Source of the DNA: a virus
Strand: one strand, 5' to 3'
DNA length: 42,805 nucleotides
Virus record (IMG/VR): IMGVR_UViG_3300049794_000013
Span: 1-42,805 of that record
The translations under genes were made by a program, and so were the position numbers. How positions within the stretch are numbered: the first letter of the stretch is position 1; each line of letters opens with the position of its first letter. Below, one piece after another: positions 14,451-21,545 of the stretch. The notes below the pieces were generated by a model. The model saw only the letters and a program-made list of their open reading frames with translations, was not told the DNA's origin and did not search any database.

Positions 14451-14538
14451 AGACCTTGGCCTCCACTTCTAGACCGGGCAACCAAGGGTCTAGGGGCGTG
14501 TCAAGCACCCTCTGGCCCTTCGGGGCACCTTCCCCTAG
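14451..14538 (+). ncRNA. Structured 5' leader with mutually exclusive hairpins before the portal gene
   Basis: The roughly 140-nt untranslated leader can form hairpin A (AGACCTTGG 14451-14459 with CCAAGGGTCT 14482-14491, one bulge), hairpin B (CTAGACC 14469-14475 with GGTCTAG 14487-14493, 11-nt loop) or hairpin C (CTAGGGG 14490-14496 with CCCCTAG 14532-14538). All three use bases 14487-14493 or part of them, so only one forms at a time. Inside C lies GCCC-UUCG-GGGC at 14515-14526, a classic tetraloop hairpin. No U-tract follows. The layout resembles an attenuator or ligand-sensing switch controlling late translation. Confidence 0.6.
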
Positions 14539-14578
14539 CCGTTCGCATCACACCGGCCACAAGCGAGTACCGTAACCG

Positions 14579-16189
14579 ATGCCCTTGCCGTTGCCGACGC
14601 AAACGCTGTACGAGACCCAGCACAAGTACTGGGGCGACGAAGCCGACTATGCGCAGATGGACCCCGCGCAGGCGATGGCGCTGCAAGACAAGGCGTACCA
14701 CGGCAACTTCAAGAAGCCGCTGAAGCGCACGACGGACAGCGAACCCGACCACAATGTCTTGGACAACCGCTGCGAGCCGATTGTCAGCACGGGCATCGAC
14801 TTCCTGTACGGCGACGAGCTGACGTGGGAAGTGCTCGAGGACGACGGCGAGACGCCCGACGAGGCGGCACAAGAGCATCTCGACGCGGTATGGGACGCCA
14901 ACGTCAAGATGCCGTTACTGGCTGAGTATGAAATTACCAGCGCGAACTTTGGGCATGGCTTCTGCAAGCTGGACCCCGACGATGCCGACATGCCGGCGGC
15001 GCCTAACGGCACGCCGATCCCCGCTATCCTCGTGCTCAACCCCATGCAGATGTCCGTCACGACGGCGCCGGCGAACATTCGCAAGGTGCAGCGCTATAGC
15101 TTCGCCTATCAGGACGTGGACCCGGTATCGGGCGCGATTGCGGACTTCCGGCAACTCACCGAGCGCGACCTCGATATGAACGGGCAGCCGGTATCCGGTT
15201 GGCGCGTCGTGGATCAGATCAAGCGCACGAGTGGCACGGGTAATGACACCATCGCGGCGGTGCTCTCACTGCTGACCCCGAAGACGCAGGCGGAAGAGGA
15301 TCGCCAGTGGGAGACGGTGAGCAGCGAGCAGTGGCCGTATGCGTGGGCGCCGATCCACGACGCGAAGAACATGGCCGAACCCAATAGCTACTGGGGCAAG
15401 GCAGACTTACGGCTCGATTTGATTCATCTCAATGATGTGCTGAATTTCCTGCTGTCGAATCGGCAGCGCATCCTGTACTACCACGGGCATCCGCAGGACT
15501 GGGGCTTCGGCTTCCATGCGCGTGACATCGACGTGTCCCCCGGCGGCATGCCGTGCATTCCCAACATCAATGCCAAAGTGCAGCATATCGAGATGACGGG
15601 CGACCTGGCGGCGCTGAACCTGGCGATTGAAGACGTGCGCGAGAGCATGGACGAACTGTCGCATGTGCCGGCGCTCGCGATTGGGCGGCTGAAGAACTTG
15701 CCGGGCGTGCCGTCGGGTGTCGGCATGAAGGTGGCGTGCCGTCCGCTGATAGCGCAGACACAGCAGAAGCGCGTCATTCGCACGGCCATGTTCATCAAGT
15801 TAAATCAACATATCCTAGAGTTGGGGGGATTCGGTGCCGACCGCAAAATCCAGCTCCACTGGTCCGATATGCTGCCGACCGACGACCTACAATCCGCGCA
15901 AGAGGCGCAGATTTGGGTGTCCGCGCTGGGTGTGTCACAAGATAGCGCGATGCAGCGTATGTCCCCCCCGTTTGACCCAGACGTGGAGCGGCAGAAGAAG
16001 CAGGACGAGCAAGCGGCGGCACTGAAGCAGCAACAGGCGACGCTGCAAATGCAGGCGGCATTCGCCCCACCGGATACGGCGCCCGGTCAGTCTACAGGTC
16101 AAGCGAGTGACAGCCCCTCGTCCAGCCCGAAGGCCGGCCAGGCGCCCTCAACTGCGTCTAAGGCGAAAGCGAAGAAGCCGGTAAAGTGA
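14579..16189 (+). CDS. Portal protein
   Basis: The 536-aa length, position after the terminase, and internal sequence (DNRCEPIVSTGIDFLYGD near residue 65, acidic EDDGETPDEAAQ, long helical middle) fit a siphovirus portal, the dodecameric ring at the DNA-entry vertex. The C-terminal 80 residues are Gln/Ala-rich (QQQATLQMQ), then Ser/Pro/Lys-rich, as in many portals. The ATG has no clear Shine-Dalgarno, so the leader structure may control access. It is the first gene of the long late operon. Confidence 0.85.
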   Translation: MPLPLPTQTLYETQHKYWGDEADYAQMDPAQAMALQDKAYHGNFKKPLKRTTDSEPDHNVLDNRCEPIVSTGIDFLYGDELTWEVLEDDGETPDEAAQEHLDAVWDANVKMPLLAEYEITSANFGHGFCKLDPDDADMPAAPNGTPIPAILVLNPMQMSVTTAPANIRKVQRYSFAYQDVDPVSGAIADFRQLTERDLDMNGQPVSGWRVVDQIKRTSGTGNDTIAAVLSLLTPKTQAEEDRQWETVSSEQWPYAWAPIHDAKNMAEPNSYWGKADLRLDLIHLNDVLNFLLSNRQRILYYHGHPQDWGFGFHARDIDVSPGGMPCIPNINAKVQHIEMTGDLAALNLAIEDVRESMDELSHVPALAIGRLKNLPGVPSGVGMKVACRPLIAQTQQKRVIRTAMFIKLNQHILELGGFGADRKIQLHWSDMLPTDDLQSAQEAQIWVSALGVSQDSAMQRMSPPFDPDVERQKKQDEQAAALKQQQATLQMQAAFAPPDTAPGQSTGQASDSPSSSPKAGQAPSTASKAKAKKPVK

Positions 16190-16238
16190 TAGGCATCAAT
16201 ATGACGCCACGCACGGCGATTCTGAGGGAGGCGGCGGT

Positions 16239-16619
16239 ATGAGCAATGCGGGACGCCCAAAGGGCACTGGCAATTTTGTCGCGGCGTCACGCGCGGCATT
16301 TCATGCTGAGGTCTGCCCCCGCTGTGGAGCCGAGGCGAACATCACCAGCAAGACCATCGTGTGTAGCCCATGCAAGGACTTTTTGACCAGAGTGGCGCGC
16401 GACGAGCAAGAACGCGCCTACCTGGCGAACTATCTGTCTACTCGCGAGGATGACACGGACAAAACGACGGTGCGACTGCGGAAGAGCGCGCTGGACCAGG
16501 GTATTGACTGGACGCACCCACCCGCACCGCTGGCGTTCGCGGATCGTATGGCGGCGCTGATGGCGCCCTATCGCCCACACCCGGACCAATTCACGTCACG
16601 CGACGAGGAAGCGAGCTAA
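16239..16619 (+). CDS. Zinc-ribbon protein between portal and head genes (126 aa)
   Basis: GGAGGCGG precedes ATG 16239. The N-terminus starts SNAGRPKGTG, an AT-hook-like or DNA-binding start seen in some phage regulators, then CPRCGAE and CSPCKDF, two CxxC knuckles about 20 residues apart. The rest is helical. It may bind nucleic acid or act in assembly; nothing decides between these. The stop at 16617-16619 is 3 nt before the next ATG. Confidence 0.6.
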   Translation: MSNAGRPKGTGNFVAASRAAFHAEVCPRCGAEANITSKTIVCSPCKDFLTRVARDEQERAYLANYLSTREDDTDKTTVRLRKSALDQGIDWTHPPAPLAFADRMAALMAPYRPHPDQFTSRDEEAS

Positions 16620-16622
16620 CCG

Positions 16623-17066
16623 ATGGCGAACTCAACGACCGCGCCGGTCGCCGACGCCTATCTGAACTATCTCAAAGGCCAGGCGCTGGCGACGGCGTAC
16701 ACCACCTTCCCGGCAAATCCGCTTGTGACGCTGTGGGTGGGACTGTATACGACTACGCCAACCACCAACGCCAACCTGGCCGGTACGGAAGTCTCTGGCT
16801 CCTCCTACGTGCGTCAAACGATCACCTGTGCATCGGGCTGGAGCGCCATCTCGCAAAATGCCGACACGATCCACGAGCAGATTAGCAATAGTGCGGTGAT
16901 TACGTTCCCTGTCGTGACGACCACGCCCTACACCGTCGTTGGCGTAGGCATCTTCGATGCGGTGACGACGGGCCATTCCATGCATTATCAAGCCGTCACG
17001 TCGCAGGCCGTGTCCGTCGGCAACCAGTACCAGATCGCCATTGGCGCGCTGATCGTGGAGGTCTAG
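16623..17066 (+). CDS. Tail-fibre/Gp80-like beta-rich structural protein (147 aa)
   Basis: The sequence has VTLWVGLYTTTPTTNANLAG, TEVSGSSYVRQTIT, then VITFPV, a VVGVGIFDA strand and MHYQAV. This series matches the phage Gp80-like fold of small beta-structured virion proteins. A related protein is encoded at 32229-32615 near the tail fibres. Its place between portal and scaffold is unusual for a tail protein, so it may decorate the head. Function is inferred from fold only. Confidence 0.62.
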   Translation: MANSTTAPVADAYLNYLKGQALATAYTTFPANPLVTLWVGLYTTTPTTNANLAGTEVSGSSYVRQTITCASGWSAISQNADTIHEQISNSAVITFPVVTTTPYTVVGVGIFDAVTTGHSMHYQAVTSQAVSVGNQYQIAIGALIVEV

Positions 17067-17072
17067 ACACGC

Positions 17073-17519
17073 ATGTTTGATGGCACCAGCGCCGCTAACC
17101 TGGCCACGCTCAAGAATGAGCTGCTGACGGACCCGAAAGCGTACGGCTACGCCGGCGTAGCGAGCGGCGATGTCCTGGCGGACAAGCTGAACCTGGTGCG
17201 CGTGGGCGAGCAAATCCCACGTGATAATCTCGTGCCTGCGGACATTTTCACGGCGATTGTGCCCAGCGAGTGGACAACCGCAAATATGGTGCTCATCAAA
17301 GTGCAATATCTTGACCTGTTATTTAAGGTGACCCGCATTGACTTGAGTAATGGCAACGTCAAGGCCGCGCTTGACCTGGTCTTTCCGAGCGGCACTGCGC
17401 CGTTGACGAATGCCGCCATGCATGCGCTGTACCTGCGCAACGGCTCGCGCGCGGAAACGCTGTTTGGGCCAGAGTCCTACGTGTCTGGCGTCGATGTTGC
17501 GCACGCGCAGCAAAGTTAG
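17073..17519 (+). CDS. Conserved-type phage structural protein (148 aa)
   Basis: The start, LATLKNELLTDPKAYGYAG, is a phrase found in a broadly distributed family of small phage proteins of unknown role located among virion genes. The middle carries LFKVTRIDLSNGNVKAALDL, and the end is a helix with NAAMHALYLRNGSRAETLFG. It begins 6 nt after its upstream gene. It is probably a virion or assembly component; no catalytic residues are visible. Confidence 0.55.
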   Translation: MFDGTSAANLATLKNELLTDPKAYGYAGVASGDVLADKLNLVRVGEQIPRDNLVPADIFTAIVPSEWTTANMVLIKVQYLDLLFKVTRIDLSNGNVKAALDLVFPSGTAPLTNAAMHALYLRNGSRAETLFGPESYVSGVDVAHAQQS

Positions 17520-17531
17520 GAGTACTGCACC

Positions 17532-17999
17532 ATGGCCGCTATACAGCTTTCCGCGTTGCGTACGGGTGTCGTGGTGCTCGCTGGCGCGTCCGAGATGAAC
17601 TCACTGGCAGCAGCCAATGTCGGCGCGCTTACGGCGACCGGCTCTGGTGTCATTCTCGACAACACCGGCAATAAAGACATTTTGTGTGACTTTGAACTGT
17701 TTACCAGCACCCTATCGGGCGCACCCACCTCTGGCGCCTTTTTCGAGTTGCACGCGTACCAAAGCTTTGACGGCACCAACTACGCCACGTCCTTGGCAGC
17801 GGGCACCACGTTGCCGGTTGACACGCCTATCGGGCTGTTCGTGATGAACGGCGTGGGCACGAGCCAGCGCGTCTGGATACGCGGCGTGCAACTCTTCCCC
17901 GGCAAATACAAATTCGCGCTCGCCAACCGTACGGCAGTGGCGTTGCCCGCCACGCTCGCGGTCGTCACGGCGTACGCGTACAGCTTCACGAGCATTTAG
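17532..17999 (+). CDS. Beta-sandwich structural protein, possible head decoration (155 aa)
   Basis: The sequence alternates short strands and turns (ILDNTGNKDILCDFELF, AFFELHAYQSFDGTNYA, QRVWIRGVQLFPGKYKFAL). Its overall style, strands with a SFDGTNY element, resembles the protein at 22626-23066 downstream of the capsid gene (SSDNSNWA). Both could be capsid-surface or neck proteins. AGGAG lies just upstream at 17519-17523. No catalytic motif. Confidence 0.55.
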   Translation: MAAIQLSALRTGVVVLAGASEMNSLAAANVGALTATGSGVILDNTGNKDILCDFELFTSTLSGAPTSGAFFELHAYQSFDGTNYATSLAAGTTLPVDTPIGLFVMNGVGTSQRVWIRGVQLFPGKYKFALANRTAVALPATLAVVTAYAYSFTSI

Positions 18000-18019
18000 G
18001 CGAGGGGACGGTGTAGACC

Positions 18020-19753
18020 ATGCCGTCTCGCCTTGCACTGCCCGCGCGGCAGTTCCGGCAGAAGCCGCCCATGGGCGCGACGCTGGATCGTACCCACCCG
18101 CAGGCGCGTGGTCTCGTCGCGTTCTTCCTGGAGAATGAGGGCGCTGGCAAACTCGTCTACGATCTGGCAATCCCAGGACGCACGAGCACGATCCCGGCAG
18201 CGGCTGTGTGGCAAAACAGCGTCTATGGCCCGCAACTGCTCGCGAGCACCACCGTCACGCAATCCTGCACCTTCAGCAGTAACCCCGCGCTGGCGTCGGG
18301 CGCCGTCAGCTACGAGGTACTCTATCTGCACGGCGCGAGCATCGCAGGCTTTGCGGGCCTGCTGATGACCGCTTCTGAGGGCGCCGGCTTTGCTATTAGT
18401 AACAATCACTTTAACATTGACCAGGGCGCCGGCACGAGCAACACCACCGCCCTCGTGGTGGGCACCTACTATCACGAGGTGTTCGTGGTCGATGGCAGCG
18501 GCACGAACCGCTATTACTTGAACGGCGTAGCCGACGGCACCGACACCACCAGCGGTATTAGCACCACCCTCACCTTTACGAACTGGCTAGGCGACGGTAT
18601 TGCCGTGCCCACGTCCAGCAGCATTGTGTACTGGCGCCTGTGGAACCGAGCGCTGCTGTCCGGTGAAGCGATGGCGCTGTTTACCGACCCCTTTGGCATG
18701 GTCGCAGCCCCCGGCGAAGCCGGTCACACCTACGCGGTGCTCGGCAGTCGTCCGCTGGCAGCGCCGTCCCCTGTCCTGAGTGCGGCGCTTGTGGCCGGTA
18801 GCCGTCCCGCCGTGGCGCCCTTCCCGAACCTGGCCGTACTCGCCTCCCCACCGGCTGGTGGCATTGTCAGCGGCAGCGTCTCCTTCATCAGCAACAGTGT
18901 GCTGGCCGAATCTGCGCAGCTCGTGGCACCCGCCACAGTGCAAGCCAATAGCGTGCTCGCTGAAGCAGCACAAGTCCGCGCCCCGGCGACCGTCCAAAGC
19001 AACAGTGTGCTGGCCGAAAGTCTTGTGCAACTGCTAGCGCCAGCGACCGTGCAGAGTAACAGCCTGCTGGCCGAAAGCGTCCAGATTGTCGAGACGACGG
19101 CGGACCTGGCGCTCGTGCAGGCCAATAGCGCCCTGGCGCTGCCCACGGCGCAGGTCGTAGACCCGTCCATCCCGGTGCAGTCGAATAGCGTGCTGAACGT
19201 CACGGGCGGACTCGCGGGCCAGGGCGGCGGCACCATCATAGCCAACAGCGCCCTTGCGGAAGCGGCGCAAATCGTCGCGCCGGCTACCGTGCAGAGCAAC
19301 AGCGCCCTGGCGGCGGCGGCACAACTGCGCACCGTTGCCACACCACAAGCCAACAGCGTGCTGCAAGAGACGGTGGCGCAAGTCGTGGCGCCGGCTGTCC
19401 TGCAAAGCAATAGCTTGCTGAGTGTGACCGGTGGGCTAGCGGGCGGCGGGTTCGTTCAAGGCGGCGTCTCCTTCGCCAGTAGCAGTGCGCTTGTGCAACA
19501 ACCGGCACAACTACGTACGCTTGCCACGCTGCAAGCCAACTCGGTGCTCAGTGTGACGCCGCAGGGCACTGGCCCGACGACGATCGTGGTGACCGATGCG
19601 CCCCTGTGGGCTACGGCGCTCGCAGACGCGCCCCTGTGGGCCACCGCACTCACGGATGCACCGCTAGCAGCGACCGGGCTAGGCGATGCGGGGACCGCCG
19701 CCACGAGCGTCGCAGATACACCACTGGTGACCACTATCCTCACGGACGCCTGA
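18020..19753 (+). CDS. Adhesin/fibre-like protein: LamG-type domain plus two repeat regions (577 aa)
   Basis: Residues about 30-235 look like a LamG/concanavalin-type beta-sandwich (LVAFFLENEGAGKLVYDLA, RYYLNGVADGTD, YWRLWNRALLSGEAMALF), a usual carbohydrate-binding fold. From about 287 to 513 come some 11 imperfect repeats built on APATVQSNSVLAEAAQ. The end (about 522-577) has shorter repeats on TDAPLWATAL. Repeats of this type make extended rods. It sits between portal and scaffold, so it may be a head fibre rather than a tail fibre. Start ATG 18020 follows GAGGGGA. Confidence 0.68.
   Translation: MPSRLALPARQFRQKPPMGATLDRTHPQARGLVAFFLENEGAGKLVYDLAIPGRTSTIPAAAVWQNSVYGPQLLASTTVTQSCTFSSNPALASGAVSYEVLYLHGASIAGFAGLLMTASEGAGFAISNNHFNIDQGAGTSNTTALVVGTYYHEVFVVDGSGTNRYYLNGVADGTDTTSGISTTLTFTNWLGDGIAVPTSSSIVYWRLWNRALLSGEAMALFTDPFGMVAAPGEAGHTYAVLGSRPLAAPSPVLSAALVAGSRPAVAPFPNLAVLASPPAGGIVSGSVSFISNSVLAESAQLVAPATVQANSVLAEAAQVRAPATVQSNSVLAESLVQLLAPATVQSNSLLAESVQIVETTADLALVQANSALALPTAQVVDPSIPVQSNSVLNVTGGLAGQGGGTIIANSALAEAAQIVAPATVQSNSALAAAAQLRTVATPQANSVLQETVAQVVAPAVLQSNSLLSVTGGLAGGGFVQGGVSFASSSALVQQPAQLRTLATLQANSVLSVTPQGTGPTTIVVTDAPLWATALADAPLWATALTDAPLAATGLGDAGTAATSVADTPLVTTILTDA
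18880..19560 (+). repeat. Array of ~45-60-bp imperfect coding repeats
   Basis: Units built on CCGTGCAGAGCAACAGC and GTGCTGGCCGAA recur about eleven times between 18880 and 19560, in frame with the fibre gene. Spacing is irregular and some units carry Gly-rich insertions (CTGGCGGGCC-type around 19209 and 19430), so this is a protein repeat, not a CRISPR or iteron array. Confidence 0.75.
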
Positions 19754-19762
19754 TATGTTATT

Positions 19763-20083
19763 ATGTCTACAACACAGCAGGGGGCAAGCGGTATGGCAAA
19801 GAGTGCGTATGTGAAGGGCCGGCAAGTCGTGGTGAGTGGCACCATCACGCTTGTCTCGACTGCCGCGCTCACCGACCCGACGACAGTAGTGGTGACCGTC
19901 ACCAAGCCGGACGGCACGACGGCTACGCCCGCCGTGGTGCATGACTCTACCGGCAAGTACCATGCGGTTGTCGATACCAGTACCGGGCCGCAGGGCGATT
20001 GGCGCGTGCTGTTTCAAGATAGCGGCGCAGTGCAAGACGCGAATTACACCGTATTCTGGGTGGATGATCCCGCGTTCCCGTGA
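19763..20083 (+). CDS. Ig-like structural protein (106 aa, start uncertain)
   Basis: The core TVVVTVTKPDGTTATPAVVHDSTGKYHAVVDTS is typical of an Ig-like/bacterial-Ig beta domain, with ANYTVFWVDDPAFP closing it. ATG 19793 has a G-rich AGGGGG nearby and would remove ten residues from the start at 19763. Such domains decorate capsids or fibres and bind surfaces weakly. It belongs to the block between portal and scaffold. Confidence 0.62.
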   Translation: MSTTQQGASGMAKSAYVKGRQVVVSGTITLVSTAALTDPTTVVVTVTKPDGTTATPAVVHDSTGKYHAVVDTSTGPQGDWRVLFQDSGAVQDANYTVFWVDDPAFP

Positions 20084-20095
20084 GTGGAGACAGAT

Positions 20096-20314
20096 ATGGC
20101 GAACCTTGAGGTGACCGTACAGGTACAGCTCGACATTGACGTGAACGGCGAGCCGATTACCTATCTGTACAGCCAACCGGCGAGTATGGAGTCACTACAA
20201 GACACGCCGGGCGGCCTTGTGGTGCATTTGCACATAGATGCGGCAAAATTGGCCGAAGTGTTGTACCCAGAGTTCGTGAAGCTCACCAAACAGGGAGCAT
20301 GGAGACAACAGTAA
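20096..20314 (+). CDS. Hypothetical small structural-region protein (72 aa)
   Basis: ATG 20096 follows GGAGA at 20086-20090. The protein alternates strands (NLEVTVQVQLDIDVNGEPITY) and has one C-terminal helix (AAKLAEVLYPEFVKLTKQG). Its TAA overlaps the following ATG. No family is recognised. Confidence 0.55.
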   Translation: MANLEVTVQVQLDIDVNGEPITYLYSQPASMESLQDTPGGLVVHLHIDAAKLAEVLYPEFVKLTKQGAWRQQ

Positions 20315-20679
20315 TGGCGAAGGTACAGACGGCAAAAGAGCAGTACGACGAGTTGATCAGCGACCTGAAGGCTGGCACGCACCGGTCCGGCGAGAAGGAC
20401 CGGCCCGTGTTGGAGTGGGCCGAGTATGACGTGCCCGCTGGGCTGATTCGTACCGAGGCGCGCCCTGGTGAGGCAGCCGTTTTGCATCCGTATGCGGGCA
20501 AACATGTGGTCACCGTCCAGTACGGCGGCCACAGCGGCGGCGACGGCGGCGACCTCAAGGATTACGTGTTTAATCCGGACCTGGCAGGGGAGCCAATCGC
20601 GCCATCAGCGCCGCCGCCACCCGTTGACAAACTGGCCGTACTCTCCGGCGCGTCGCCGGCACCGAAAACCACAAAGTAA
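20314..20679 (+). CDS. Hypothetical protein (121 aa)
   Basis: The ATG at 20314 shares the last A of the previous stop (TAATG) and has GGAGAC upstream, so the earlier in-frame ATG at 20299 is less likely. The protein is charged at the start (KVQTAKEQYDELISDLKAG), glycine-rich around residue 75 (YGGHSGGDGGD) and ends in a Pro/Ala tail. It closes the block before the scaffold promoter. No function is visible. Confidence 0.55.
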   Translation: MAKVQTAKEQYDELISDLKAGTHRSGEKDRPVLEWAEYDVPAGLIRTEARPGEAAVLHPYAGKHVVTVQYGGHSGGDGGDLKDYVFNPDLAGEPIAPSAPPPPVDKLAVLSGASPAPKTTK

Positions 20680-20715
20680 CCCGTGCGTTGACATAACGCG
20701 CATTTTTGCCGAAAG

Positions 20716-20726
20716 TATGGTATGCT
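20716..20726 (+). promoter_or_regulatory. Extended -10-like element immediately before the scaffold gene
   Basis: TGGTATGCT (within 20716-20726) matches the TGGTATAGT/TGGTATACT elements at the portal, lysis and 38-kb promoters. TTGACA lies at 20688-20693, but its 22-27-nt spacing is too long for a normal sigma70 pair. Transcription from here would begin close to the ATG, so it may serve a shorter scaffold product or none at all. Confidence 0.35.
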
Positions 20727-20730
20727 TGCG

Positions 20731-21486
20731 ATGACGAACCCAAACAGCGGCTCTGCGAATCCCCAGGCGGGAGGACAGAACGCAGCCCAGACGGTGACGA
20801 ATCCCCAGGCGGGAGGATCACCGACCTCGACCCCGGCGCAGCACTCGGGCGCCCCGGCTGGCGGTACTGGCTCGAATCCCCTGGCGGGAGGAAGCGGTAA
20901 CGACCAGGCTAACAACCCCCCGAATGATGATGAGGGCGCGACCGTCTCAGCGGCTCAGCACCGCGAGACACTGCGCGAGGCGAAGGTTAATCGCGAAAAG
21001 TGGCAGGCCGCTGAAAAGCGCCTGCAAGCACTTGAGGACGCAAAACTCTCTGAGCAGGAACTAGTCAAGAAACGGTTACAAGAGGCTGAGGCCCAAGTCA
21101 CCGAAACGACACGGGCCAATCATGGCCTCCGCTTGCAGATTGCGATTGAGGAACAAGTGCGTAGCCTCGATTTGGTCAGCACGCGCGCCGTCAAGTCCTT
21201 GCTCCTACAAGAGTATGCAGACCAATTGGATGATGACCTGGCAAACGTGAACAGTGTCATTAACCAGGCGATTGCGGATAATCCCTGGCTCAAGAAACAA
21301 GAGCCATCGCCGCAGTCACCCAACTCCGGTCGCTCTGTGAGTCCTCCGCGTACCCCCGCTGGACAATACACCCAGCAACGCCCGCCGCAGCCACAGACGC
21401 CCCTCCCCTATAACCAGTTCCCGACCTTCAGTCAACTCACCGAAGCCGATTGGGATACCGAGAGCCGTAAGCAGCGCGGGCAGTAA
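20731..21486 (+). CDS. Scaffold-like protein upstream of the major capsid gene (251 aa)
   Basis: The protein has a low-complexity N-terminus with NPQAGG repeats, a highly charged coiled-coil middle (about residues 75-135, AKVNREKWQAAEKRLQALED), a helical part, and a Pro/Gln-rich tail. Composition and position directly before the capsid gene are typical of phage scaffolds (GPO-like or DUF4355-like). ATG 20731 is preferred to ATG 20722, which falls inside the -10-like element; a downstream start is possible. It would be removed during head maturation. Confidence 0.75.
   Translation: MTNPNSGSANPQAGGQNAAQTVTNPQAGGSPTSTPAQHSGAPAGGTGSNPLAGGSGNDQANNPPNDDEGATVSAAQHRETLREAKVNREKWQAAEKRLQALEDAKLSEQELVKKRLQEAEAQVTETTRANHGLRLQIAIEEQVRSLDLVSTRAVKSLLLQEYADQLDDDLANVNSVINQAIADNPWLKKQEPSPQSPNSGRSVSPPRTPAGQYTQQRPPQPQTPLPYNQFPTFSQLTEADWDTESRKQRGQ
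20756..20892 (+). repeat. Three copies of a 20-bp repeat in the scaffold N-terminus
   Basis: CGAATCCCC-A/T-GGCGGGAGGA occurs at 20756-20775, 20798-20817 and 20873-20892 (the last with one change). In frame it encodes N-P-(Q/L)-A-G-G. Each copy carries a GGGAGGA that looks like a Shine-Dalgarno inside the coding region. Confidence 0.8.
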
Positions 21487-21507
21487 CGCCTCCCCCACGT
21501 CGCATCT

Positions 21508-21540
21508 ACACTCCTCTCGGCTCTGCCCGATGAGGAGTGT
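21508..21540 (+). promoter_or_regulatory. Hairpin that contains the Shine-Dalgarno of the major capsid gene
   Basis: ACACTCCTC (21508-21516) pairs with GAGGAGTGT (21532-21540), and TCGG (21517-21520) pairs with CCGA (21527-21530), with one bulged T and a six-base loop. The GAGGAG ribosome site (21532-21537) is therefore fully paired, 8 nt before ATG 21546. It could be a translation switch, a processing site, or a weak terminator; only three T residues follow. Confidence 0.7.
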
Positions 21541-21545
21541 TTGCT

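Noticed and set aside
14403-14578. tRNA gene before the portal
   Set aside because: The region folds strongly, but there is no T-loop GTTCGA-type sequence, no acceptor stem of 7 bp and no anticodon arm in register.
18880-19560. CRISPR-like or iteron array
   Set aside because: Units are unequal, degenerate and in frame with a fibre protein, with matching amino-acid repeats. No constant repeat with unique spacers is present.
18020-20083. Diversity-generating retroelement target (variable fibre gene)
   Set aside because: No reverse transcriptase, template repeat or adenine-biased copy is visible in the window.
20688-20726. Standard sigma70 promoter before the scaffold gene
   Set aside because: TTGACA is present, but the distance to TATGGT or TATGCT is 22 or 27 nt, outside the normal range. 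Only a weak extended -10 call was kept.
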